Shown piece by piece: positions 1-6,362 of a stretch of 17,679 nt of DNA (positions are counted from its first letter, which is position 1; every line of letters starts with the position of its first letter). The stretch spans positions 1 through 17,679 of the forward strand of contig UQKU01000037.1 of the NCBI GenBank assembly GCA_900541675.1. Direction: 5' to 3'. The translations under genes and the position numbers were made by a program. Below the pieces are notes generated by a model, which had not been told where the DNA came from, ran no database searches, and worked only from the letters and a program-made list of their open reading frames with translations. The DNA is from an uncultured Collinsella sp. (lineage in GTDB: Bacteria > Actinomycetota > Coriobacteriia > Coriobacteriales > Coriobacteriaceae).

Positions 1-146
1 AAGGAAGGCCATTTAATTTGCTTTCCGTCTTGCGCGGGATTGTGGAGCAGCAAACTTAACCGCCCCGCCCGGCAGGCGAGCGGACAGCGAACGACATCTG
101 TCCAACAATTCGTGCGAAACACAATGAAAAACCGTTTGATGTGAGT

Positions 147-217
147 TAATATAAACAACGTCGTGAATCTGACTCCTGCCACATGCATGACAGGGGTTAA
201 ACACAAAAAAGGAGTCA
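147..217 (+). promoter_or_regulatory. ptsH leader with possible -10 box and a hairpin covering the ribosome binding site
   Basis: A TAATAT at 147-152 could be a -10 box, but no good -35 lies at the usual distance. In the presumed leader, TGACTCCT at 170-177 is the exact reverse complement of AGGAGTCA at 210-217, and the second arm contains the ptsH Shine-Dalgarno sequence. Folding would hide the ribosome binding site. A smaller competing pairing is possible between CCTG (175-178) and CAGG (191-194). Bases 1-146 show no convincing gene or signal. The base pairing is seen; the regulatory role is inferred. Confidence 0.4.
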
Positions 218-220
218 ACT

Positions 221-484
221 ATGGTTTCTGAGAAGGCTACCCTCGTTAATCCTCAGGGTCTGCACATGCGTCCGGCTGGTCTGTTCGCCTCCACCATGGG
301 CAAGTACGCCTGTGACGTGACGGTCGTCACCCCCGAGAAGGAGGTCAACGGCAAGTCCCCGATGGCCCTCATGGCTGCTGGTATCCCCTGCGGCACCGAG
401 GTCGAGGTCAAGTGCGACGGCGCCGACGAGGCCGAGGCTCTGGCTGCTGCCATCGAGCTCATCAAGAGCGGTCTTGGCGAGTAG
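221..484 (+). CDS. ptsH: Phosphocarrier protein HPr
   Basis: An 87-residue cytoplasmic HPr, the usual family length. HPr takes phosphate from enzyme I on a histidine and passes it to sugar-specific EIIA domains of the phosphotransferase system. The phosphorylated histidine is residue 15 in the run NPQGLHMRPAG, and Ser46 sits in GKSPMALM, the position that HPr kinase modifies in low-GC Gram-positives; the usual IMG context is changed to PMA here. The ATG at 221 follows AAAAGGAG at a good distance. ptsI follows 133 bases downstream, with a terminator-like hairpin between them, so HPr may be made in excess over enzyme I. The assignment is firm. Whether Ser46 is phosphorylated depends on an HPr kinase that is not in this window. 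Confidence 0.97.
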   Translation: MVSEKATLVNPQGLHMRPAGLFASTMGKYACDVTVVTPEKEVNGKSPMALMAAGIPCGTEVEVKCDGADEAEALAAAIELIKSGLGE

Positions 485-529
485 AACTCAAACGGGTCGC
501 ATGTTGAACAACTAAGTTCATATTTGGGG

Positions 530-565
530 GCGCAGTGACCTGTCTTAAGGTAGCTGCGCTCTTTT
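530..565 (+). terminator. Attenuator-like hairpin between ptsH and ptsI
   Basis: The arms GCGCAG (530-535) and CTGCGC (554-559) pair, continue through T536-G553 and one mismatch (G537-A552), and then ACCT (538-541) pairs with AGGT (548-551) around a six-base loop. The run TCTTTT follows at once. This has the shape of an intrinsic terminator. Because ptsI has no clear promoter of its own, it may be a partial terminator that sets the HPr to enzyme I ratio. A 7-base inverted repeat, TGTCATG (565-571) and CATGACA (594-600), follows it just before the ptsI ribosome binding site. Confidence 0.6.
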
Positions 566-617
566 GTCATGGATATGGCAAAACGCTTTATCACATGACA
601 CGGAGAGAGGAATGGGA

Positions 618-2321
618 ATGTATCAGGGAGTCAACGCTTCCGAGGGCATCGGTATCGGCACCGTCATGGTCGCCGTCGATCCCGACTTGACGTTTGAGCC
701 GCACGAGGTTGCTGATTCGGCAGCAGAGAAGGAGCGCTATCAGACCGCTCTTTCGGTCTTCTGCGAGAAGACCCAGGCTCAGGCCGACCACATGAAGGAG
801 ACGGTGGGCGAGGCCGAGGCCGAGATCATGAGCGGACACATTGTCCTGGCTCAGGATCCGGGCATGACCGACGCCATCAACGCCGCCATTGACGGCGGCA
901 CCTGCGCCGAGCAGGCGCTCATGGACACCTCGACCATGTTCGAGAACATGTTCCTGTCCATGGACGATGAGATGTTCCGTCTGCGCGCGGCCGACATCGC
1001 CGACATCCGCACCGGTATTCTGGCCGAGCTGCTGGGCAAGGAGGTCGTCGACCTTTCCGTCCTGCCCGAGAACACCGTCGTTGTCGTGCACGACCTCACG
1101 CCGTCCATGACCGCCACGATCGATAAGGCCCACGTTGCCGGTATCGTCACCGAGACTGGTGGCCGCACGTCGCACTCCGCAATCATTGCGCGCGCCCTCG
1201 AGATCCCGGCTGTCCTTTCGGTTTCCAACAGCTGCACCGCACTGCGTAACGGCATGACCGTTGTCGTCGACGGTGGCAAGGGTATCGTCGAGGCCGATCC
1301 CGATGAGGAGACGCTCGCCGCTTACACTGCCAAGGCCGAGGCTTTCGCTGCCGAGAAGGCGGCTCTCGAGGCCTTCCGCGGCAAGCCGTCCGTGACTGCC
1401 GACGGCATCAAGAAGATTATTGCCTGCAACATCGGCAACCCCGATGACGTGCCCAACGCGCTCGATCACGATGCCGAGGCTATCGGCCTGTTCCGTTCCG
1501 AGTTCCTGTTCATGGATTCTGCTGAGCTTCCTTCCGAGGAGGAGCAGTTCAACGCCTACCGTAAGGTCGCCAGCGCGCTCAAGGGCGCTCCGGTCATCAT
1601 CCGCACGCTCGATGTGGGTGGCGACAAGGAGATTCCGTACCTGCACATGGTCAAGGAAGAGAACCCCTTCATGGGCTTCCGCGCCGTGCGTTACTGCCTG
1701 GCCAACCCCGACCAGTACAAGGTCCAGCTCCGCGCCCTGCTGCGCGCCAGCGCCTTCGGTGACGTCAAGATTATGATCCCGCTCGTCACCTGCGTCGAGG
1801 AAGTCTTGGCTGTCAAGGAGCTCGTCGAGCAGTGCAAGACCGAGCTGACCGAAGAGGGTCGCAAGTTCAACGAGAACATCGAGGTCGGCATCATGGTCGA
1901 GACGCCTGCAGCCTCGCTGCTCGCTGACCGCCTGGCCGAGGTCGCCGACTTCTTCTCCATCGGCACCAACGACCTGATCGGCTACACCATGTGCGCCGAC
2001 CGTGGCAACGACACCATCTCCAACCTGTACCAGGTGTACTATCCCGCCGTGCTCCGCTCGCTCAAGAACATCATCGAGAGCGGCGTGAAGGCCGGCATCA
2101 TGGTTGGTATGTGCGGCGAGGCCGCTGCCGATCCGTTGCTCGAGCCGCTGCTGATCAGCTGGGGCCTGGAGGAGTTCTCGATGAGCGCTCCGTCCATCCT
2201 GCGCGCCCGCAAGACCATCAGCCAGTGGACCAAGGCCGAGTGCGACGAGCTCGCCGAGAAGGCGCTCGCCTGCAACACCGCTGCCGAGGTCAAGGCACTG
2301 CTCGAGTCCGCAGCTCGCTAA
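618..2321 (+). CDS. ptsI: Phosphoenolpyruvate-protein phosphotransferase (PTS enzyme I)
   Basis: Enzyme I autophosphorylates from phosphoenolpyruvate and hands the phosphate to HPr, the first step of PTS sugar uptake in the cytoplasm. From this start the protein has 567 residues, close to the usual 570. The N-terminal swivelling domain carries the active histidine at about residue 186 in GGRTSHSAIIARAL. The C-terminal PEP-binding barrel shows GLFRSEFLFM, RTLDVGGDKEIPYL, EVGIMVETPAAS, FSIGTNDLIGYTMCADRGN and GMCGEAA, the last with the conserved catalytic cysteine. I chose the ATG at 618 because GAGAGG at 605-610 lies 7 bases ahead; the in-frame ATG at 612 is almost on top of that site. It follows ptsH and precedes two sugar-phosphate kinases. 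Confidence 0.96.
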   Translation: MYQGVNASEGIGIGTVMVAVDPDLTFEPHEVADSAAEKERYQTALSVFCEKTQAQADHMKETVGEAEAEIMSGHIVLAQDPGMTDAINAAIDGGTCAEQALMDTSTMFENMFLSMDDEMFRLRAADIADIRTGILAELLGKEVVDLSVLPENTVVVVHDLTPSMTATIDKAHVAGIVTETGGRTSHSAIIARALEIPAVLSVSNSCTALRNGMTVVVDGGKGIVEADPDEETLAAYTAKAEAFAAEKAALEAFRGKPSVTADGIKKIIACNIGNPDDVPNALDHDAEAIGLFRSEFLFMDSAELPSEEEQFNAYRKVASALKGAPVIIRTLDVGGDKEIPYLHMVKEENPFMGFRAVRYCLANPDQYKVQLRALLRASAFGDVKIMIPLVTCVEEVLAVKELVEQCKTELTEEGRKFNENIEVGIMVETPAASLLADRLAEVADFFSIGTNDLIGYTMCADRGNDTISNLYQVYYPAVLRSLKNIIESGVKAGIMVGMCGEAAADPLLEPLLISWGLEEFSMSAPSILRARKTISQWTKAECDELAEKALACNTAAEVKALLESAAR

Positions 2322-2338
2322 TTTGGTATCAGAGGTAA

Positions 2339-2368
2339 CCGCGTGGTTGGAATGGGCCTGCCACGCGG
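2339..2368 (+). other. Hairpin between ptsI and the first PfkB kinase gene
   Basis: CCGCGTGG (2339-2346) and CCACGCGG (2361-2368) form a perfect 8-base-pair stem with a 14-base loop. No T-run follows, so it is not a standard intrinsic terminator. It could slow RNA decay, mark a processing site, or act as a weak attenuator before the kinase gene 27 bases further on. Confidence 0.5.
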
Positions 2369-2395
2369 CCCTCACATATACAGGGGGTACTGTAA

Positions 2396-3328
2396 ATGTT
2401 CTACACGCTAACCGCTAACCCGGCTGTCGACATGACGGTTTCGAGCTCTCCGCTCGAGCCCGACGAGAACGTTCGCACCGGCTCGGCCAGCTACACGGCT
2501 AACGGCAAGGGCCTCGACGTGTCCTTCGCCTTTAAGAAGATGGGCGTCGACACCGTCGCGCTCGGTTTCTTCGCCGGCTTCACGGGCAAGTTCATCGTCG
2601 AGGAGGTCATGAACCTGGGTTGCCTCTGCCGCCCGGTCTGGACCGACGGTATCACGCGCATCAACACCTACGTCAACGATGGCCAGCACGAGTACGGCAT
2701 CCTGAACCCTGGTGCTCCGATCACGCCGCAGCACCAGGAGGAGCTCTACAACATCCTGGACACCGCGGGCGACCTTGAGTGCCTGATCGTCTCCGGCTCC
2801 GTGCCTCCCAAAGCTACGCCCGACTTCCTGGCTCAGGTCATGGAGCACGCTCAGGCCCGTGGCGCCGACGTCGTCCTGGACCTGTCCTCCGACAAGCTCA
2901 AGGAGCTCGCTCACAAGAAGCCGCTGCTCATTAAGCCGAACCATCACGAGATGAAGGCTATCTTCGGCGTGCCGGTCGACACCGACGACGAGGTCCGCGT
3001 TGCCATGAAGCTGGCTCACGAGGCCGGCGTCCAGAACGTGCTGCTCACCCGTGGTAGCCGCGGTGACGCTTACTTCTCCAACGGCGAGGACATCTGGTAT
3101 GCCAAGCGTGAGTTCAACATCAAGCTTGTCTCTTCCGTCTGCGCCGGCGACTGCACCCTCGCTGCGTTCCTGCACAAGTGGTACAGGGATCGCGACAACG
3201 TCGAGGAGGCCATGAAGCTCGCTATGGCCACCGGCGCCAACGTTGCTGAGTCCGTCGGCATCGGCGACTTCGGTCACGTTGACGAGTACAGCAAGCGGGT
3301 TGCTGTCCGCAAGCTCGATCGTCAGTAA
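2396..3328 (+). CDS. PfkB-family hexose-phosphate kinase (1-phosphofructokinase-like), copy 1
   Basis: A 310-residue cytoplasmic PfkB-family kinase of the 1-phosphofructokinase/tagatose-6-phosphate kinase branch. These enzymes phosphorylate a sugar phosphate with ATP, commonly fructose 1-phosphate made by a fructose PTS. Visible motifs are YTLTANPAVD at the N-terminus, NGKGLDVSF at 36-44, GFFAGFTGKFIV at 58-68, LLIKPNHHE near 180, and the catalytic loop CAGD with Asp252. Two oddities stand out: the usual Asn of the GGKGxN motif is Asp41, and the first glycine of GAGD is cysteine. The ATG follows AGGGGG (2382-2387) by 8 bases. Lying after ptsI and before a paralogue, it fits PTS-linked sugar catabolism. 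The exact substrate cannot be read from the sequence. Confidence 0.88.
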   Translation: MFYTLTANPAVDMTVSSSPLEPDENVRTGSASYTANGKGLDVSFAFKKMGVDTVALGFFAGFTGKFIVEEVMNLGCLCRPVWTDGITRINTYVNDGQHEYGILNPGAPITPQHQEELYNILDTAGDLECLIVSGSVPPKATPDFLAQVMEHAQARGADVVLDLSSDKLKELAHKKPLLIKPNHHEMKAIFGVPVDTDDEVRVAMKLAHEAGVQNVLLTRGSRGDAYFSNGEDIWYAKREFNIKLVSSVCAGDCTLAAFLHKWYRDRDNVEEAMKLAMATGANVAESVGIGDFGHVDEYSKRVAVRKLDRQ

Positions 3329-3356
3329 TCGAAACGCGACATATTCGTGCGCATGC

Positions 3357-3387
3357 GGCGCCCCGGTTTCGGCTGGGGCGCCTTTTT
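3357..3387 (+). terminator. Intrinsic terminator after the first PfkB kinase gene
   Basis: GGCGCCCC (3357-3364) and GGGGCGCC (3375-3382) form a perfect 8-base-pair G+C stem with a 10-base loop, followed directly by TTTTT (3383-3387). This is a textbook intrinsic terminator that closes the ptsH-ptsI-kinase unit, so the second kinase needs its own promoter. Confidence 0.9.
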
Positions 3388-3476
3388 GTTCCGCCACGGG
3401 GGAGAGGAGTCCTTCCGTACTTCATCGCTTCCACACCGTTCACCGAGTTGTCCTAGCCTTTTACCGATGCGTGGAA

Positions 3477-3482
3477 TATACT
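3477..3482 (+). promoter_or_regulatory. Probable -10 box for the second PfkB kinase gene
   Basis: TATACT at 3477-3482 is a good -10 hexamer, 34 bases ahead of the ATG and downstream of a strong terminator, so a promoter is expected here. At 17 bases upstream only TAGCCT is found, a poor -35 match. TTGTCC at 3448-3453 is too far away. Confidence 0.4.
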
Positions 3483-3516
3483 TTCATTAACACGTTGCGT
3501 TGTGAAAGGAACATTC

Positions 3517-4449
3517 ATGATTTACACGCTCACTGCAAATCCCGCCATTGACTACAACATCACCTGCGACGGTCTTGCTGCCAACACCGTCACGCGTACC
3601 CGCAACGCCGTCTACACGCCCAACGGCAAGGGCCTCAACGTCTCGTTTACGCTCGACCACTACGGCGTCGACACCACGATCCTGGGCTTTTTCGCCGGTT
3701 TCTCGGGCGAGTTTATCGTTAAGGGCGCCGAGGCCCTGGGCGTGCCCGTCAAGCCCGTGTGGACCGACGGCATCACGCGCGTCAATGTGTTCCTCAACGC
3801 CGGCCCCGACACCGAGTACAACATGGTCAACGCCGGTGCCGCCATCAACGAGGCCAACGAGCGGGAGATGTTTGAGCTCATCGATTCGCTCGATGACATG
3901 ACCTGCCTGGTCATCAGCGGCTCGCTGCCTCCCAACACTTCCGAGGGCTTCCTGGCCGAGGTCCTGCGCCGCGTCAAGGCCAAGGGGGCCGAGTTCGTGC
4001 TCGATATCTCGAGCCATCAGCTGGCAGACCTCATTGCCATGGAGCCGCTGCTGATTAAGCCCAATGACGACGAGCTGCTCGATATCTTTGGCATTAAGGT
4101 AAGCGGCGGCGACGATGAGTCCGTCAAGGGTGCCATGGCCGAGCTGCACGCCAAGGGCGCTAAGAACGTGCTGCTGACGCTCGGCGGCGCCGGTGCGTAC
4201 TTCTCCAACGGCGAGCACATCTGGTTTGCCAACCGCACCTTCGACGTCAAGCTGCTGTCGACCGTCTGCGCGGGCGACTCCTCGCTGGCCGCCTTCCTTT
4301 CCGTGTGGCACGACGCCCCCGAGCGCGTCGAGGATGCCCTGCGCCTCTCGATGGCCACCGGCGCCAACGTGGTCGAGTGCCCGGGTCTGGGCGATTTTGC
4401 CAAGGTCGATGAGTATCAGAAGGGTATTGCAATCCGTCAGGTTTGCTAG
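3517..4449 (+). CDS. PfkB-family hexose-phosphate kinase (1-phosphofructokinase-like), copy 2
   Basis: A second 310-residue PfkB kinase, exactly as long as copy 1 and clearly its paralogue. Shared blocks include YTLTANPA, NGKGL, GFFAGF.G.FIV, VWTDGITR.N and VCAGD. Unlike copy 1, it keeps the standard Asn41 in NGKGLNVSF, so it looks more like an ordinary 1-phosphofructokinase. The catalytic Asp is residue 254 in CAGDSS, again with cysteine in place of the first glycine, and the nucleotide-side motif LLIKPNDDE is present. I chose the ATG at 3517, with AAAGGA upstream; the in-frame GTG at 3502 lacks a ribosome site. Terminators on both sides make it a single-gene unit. Substrate (fructose 1-phosphate, tagatose 6-phosphate or similar) is not certain. 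Confidence 0.88.
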   Translation: MIYTLTANPAIDYNITCDGLAANTVTRTRNAVYTPNGKGLNVSFTLDHYGVDTTILGFFAGFSGEFIVKGAEALGVPVKPVWTDGITRVNVFLNAGPDTEYNMVNAGAAINEANEREMFELIDSLDDMTCLVISGSLPPNTSEGFLAEVLRRVKAKGAEFVLDISSHQLADLIAMEPLLIKPNDDELLDIFGIKVSGGDDESVKGAMAELHAKGAKNVLLTLGGAGAYFSNGEHIWFANRTFDVKLLSTVCAGDSSLAAFLSVWHDAPERVEDALRLSMATGANVVECPGLGDFAKVDEYQKGIAIRQVC

Positions 4450-4482
4450 TTCCGGCACCTTGCCTGAATAGTTCAATTATTT

Positions 4483-4516
4483 CGCATCCGTCTTAGACCA
4501 GGACGGATGCGTTTTT
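4483..4516 (+). terminator. Intrinsic terminator after the second PfkB kinase gene
   Basis: CGCATCCGTC (4483-4492) and GACGGATGCG (4502-4511) form a perfect 10-base-pair stem with a 9-base loop, followed by TTTTT (4512-4516). Confidence 0.93.
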
Positions 4517-4553
4517 GTTTATCGGACTTGCGTGTGCAGTGGAGGCTGTTTCT

Positions 4554-4562
4554 TGCTAGACT
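4554..4562 (+). promoter_or_regulatory. Possible extended -10 promoter for the CCA-adding enzyme gene
   Basis: TGC directly followed by TAGACT (4557-4562) resembles an extended -10 element 51 bases ahead of the ATG and just after the preceding terminator. TTGCGT at 4528-4533 is 23 bases away, too far for a normal -35. Confidence 0.35.
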
Positions 4563-4613
4563 TCTTGCAGACGCAATCGATAGCCAATTTGATAGTCGCA
4601 GGAGGCCATAGGC

Positions 4614-6008
4614 ATGTGCAATGTTTCGCTCAACGGTACGCAGCCGACCGATGCCTCTATCCGTGTCCTGCGTGCGCTTGAGGCAGCAGGTCTTGAGGCT
4701 TGGTACGTGGGCGGTTGGGTACGTGATGCCCTGATGGGACGCCCCAGCCACGATGTTGACATGTGCTGCAGCGGCCTGTGGCAGGAGTCCAAAGAGGCGC
4801 TCGAAGCGGCTGATATTGCCGTGGTTGAGTCGGGCATAAAATTTGGCGGCATCACGGCTATTTGCGATGATGAGCGCATTGAGGTCACCACCTACCGCCT
4901 AGACGGCTTTTACACCGACGGCCGCCATCCCCAGAGTGTGGAGCGTGCGGCGTCGCTTGAGGACGATCTGGCGCGTCGTGACTTTACCGTTAACGCTATG
5001 GCCTGGCATCCCGAGCGTGGTCTTGTCGACCGCTACGATGGTCAGGGCGACCTAGACCGCAAGCTCATCCGCGCCGTTGGAGATCCCAAGCGTCGTTTTA
5101 ACGAGGACGCGCTTCGCATGCTGCGCGCGGTGCGTTTTGCCTGCCGTCTGGATTTTATGATCGAGCCTAAGACTAAACAGGCGCTTGCCGAGTGCGCGCC
5201 GCTGCTCGATGCTGTGGCGCGCGAGCGCGTGGGCATTGAGCTCGAGGGTATCCTTTCGACCGGCCATGGGGGAGACGCGATGCTGCGCTACCCCGAGCTT
5301 GTTTGCGCCGCCGTGCCCGAGCTCGCGTCCGCTCGCGGGTTTGATCAACGCAGCGTCTATCATGCGTTTAACGTCTACGAGCATATCGCCCGCGTGCTGA
5401 CGGTGGCAGGGGAGCTGGCGCTGTGCGACGGCGTCGCGCCCTCGTCGAGCCTTATGTGTGCGGCGTTTTTGCACGACGTTTCCAAACCCGAGTGCTTTAC
5501 GGTCGATCACGACGGCAGCGGCCACTTCTACGGTCATCCCGAGCTCGGCGCCAAGAAGGCGCGTGTCATCATGGATCGCCTGGCGCTCTCGCACGATTTG
5601 GTGCGCGATGTGTGCCTGCTGATCAAATACCATGACAAGCCGCTACGCCCCGAGCGTTCCTGCCTGCTCAATATGATGCGCGCGCTTTCGGGCGAGGGTG
5701 TCGATACGCCGCGTCTGATGGACGAGCTCATGGACCTTAAGCGTGCCGACACGCTCGGCAAGGCGCCCTCGTGCTTCTATTACGTCGAGACGATCGAGGA
5801 GATGCGTACGCTCGCCCACGATCTGCTGCAGGCGGGGGAGCCCTATACACGCAAGATGCTTGCCATCAATGGTGGCGACCTGATCCGCGCCGGCGTCAAG
5901 CCGGGGCCGGAGCTGGGACAGCTTCTCAACGCCGCCCTCGACGCCGTGATCGAGGACAACATCCCCAACAACCGCGAAGCCCTCCTGGCTCATCTCAACT
6001 TGAACTAG
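4614..6008 (+). CDS. cca: CCA tRNA nucleotidyltransferase (class II, with HD domain)
   Basis: This 464-residue enzyme adds or repairs the 3' CCA end of tRNAs in the cytoplasm. The N-terminal nucleotidyltransferase head has YVGGWVRDALMG with the metal-binding pair Asp47 and Asp49 in HDVDM, then RRDFTVNAMA at 121-130 and the template motif EDALRMLRAVRFA near 165. A C-terminal HD phosphohydrolase-like domain shows VYHAFNVYEH at about 248-257, FLHDVSKPE at about 285-293 and GHFYGHPELGAKKA. The head with an HD domain matches bacterial tRNA nucleotidyltransferases of Gram-positives. AGGAGG at 4600-4605 fixes the ATG at 4614. It is flanked by terminators and stands alone; tRNA-Glu is next downstream and already encodes its CCA, so the enzyme would serve repair or tRNAs lacking CCA. 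Confidence 0.93.
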   Translation: MCNVSLNGTQPTDASIRVLRALEAAGLEAWYVGGWVRDALMGRPSHDVDMCCSGLWQESKEALEAADIAVVESGIKFGGITAICDDERIEVTTYRLDGFYTDGRHPQSVERAASLEDDLARRDFTVNAMAWHPERGLVDRYDGQGDLDRKLIRAVGDPKRRFNEDALRMLRAVRFACRLDFMIEPKTKQALAECAPLLDAVARERVGIELEGILSTGHGGDAMLRYPELVCAAVPELASARGFDQRSVYHAFNVYEHIARVLTVAGELALCDGVAPSSSLMCAAFLHDVSKPECFTVDHDGSGHFYGHPELGAKKARVIMDRLALSHDLVRDVCLLIKYHDKPLRPERSCLLNMMRALSGEGVDTPRLMDELMDLKRADTLGKAPSCFYYVETIEEMRTLAHDLLQAGEPYTRKMLAINGGDLIRAGVKPGPELGQLLNAALDAVIEDNIPNNREALLAHLNLN

Positions 6009-6038
6009 CTAACCAGTTGACCTGCGCGTTCCATAACC

Positions 6039-6058
6039 TGCCGACAATTTTTTCGGCA
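6039..6058 (+). terminator. Weak hairpin after cca
   Basis: TGCCGA (6039-6044) pairs with TCGGCA (6053-6058) around an A+T-rich loop, 31 bases after the cca stop codon. The stem is short and the following ATTTGG is a poor T-run, so it is at best a weak terminator. Confidence 0.3.
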
Positions 6059-6073
6059 ATTTGGAATTTCTTC

Positions 6074-6102
6074 TTGCGCTGATGTTTTTTGTCCCGTAAT
6101 AT
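6074..6102 (+). promoter_or_regulatory. Sigma70-type promoter for tRNA-Glu
   Basis: TTGCGC (6074-6079) and TAATAT (6097-6102) are separated by exactly 17 bases. The expected start of transcription is near 6109, about 28 bases ahead of the tRNA. Confidence 0.7.
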
Positions 6103-6136
6103 ATTTCCTCGCAGCACGGCAGTGCAGATGTCATGT

Positions 6137-6213
6137 GGCCCGTTCGTCTAGCGGTTTAGGACGCCGCCCTCTCAAGGCGGAGATCACCAGTTCGAATCTG
6201 GTACGGGCTACCA
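6137..6213 (+). tRNA. tRNA-Glu, anticodon CTC
   Basis: The cloverleaf can be traced: acceptor stem GGCCCGT with ACGGGCT, D arm GTCTAGCGGTTTAGGAC, anticodon stem CCGCC/GGCGG around the loop CTCTCAA (anticodon CTC, reading GAG), and T arm ACCAG-TTCGAAT-CTGGT. The discriminator is A6210 and CCA is encoded at 6211-6213. The D arm and anticodon region closely resemble bacterial tRNA-Glu. The first pair is a G1-U72 wobble rather than the usual G-C. GAG is heavily used by the genes here, which fits a CTC isoacceptor. Confidence 0.95.
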
Positions 6214-6223
6214 CGCATCTGAT

Positions 6224-6255
6224 ACCCGGACTTCCTATGGAAGCCCGGGTTTTTA
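6224..6255 (+). terminator. Intrinsic terminator after tRNA-Glu
   Basis: Arms at 6224-6235 and 6239-6250 pair over 12 positions with a single A-C mismatch and a three-base loop, followed by TTTTATTTT. This ends the tRNA transcript. Confidence 0.92.
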
Positions 6256-6362
6256 TTTTCAAACAACCGTCTGCAATTCCCGTTTGAACCAGAGCTTTGC
6301 GTTCTGCCTATGGCCCTTACGGGTACAATATCCAAGATATTTTGACTGTTAGAAGGAGTCTC

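Noticed and set aside
13..204. Minus-strand 63-codon open frame upstream of ptsH
   Set aside because: No convincing ribosome site or family similarity, and it overlaps the ptsH leader signals; treated as chance.
591..2375. Very long minus-strand open frame (594 codons) opposite ptsI
   Set aside because: It is a shadow of the strongly G+C-biased ptsI codons; its translation is low-complexity (rich in Leu, Gly, Val, Asp and His) with no family motif, and ptsI is certain.
2408..3397. Minus-strand open frame of 329 codons opposite the first PfkB kinase
   Set aside because: Antisense shadow; no ribosome site or recognisable domain. The same holds for 3487-4476 opposite the second kinase.
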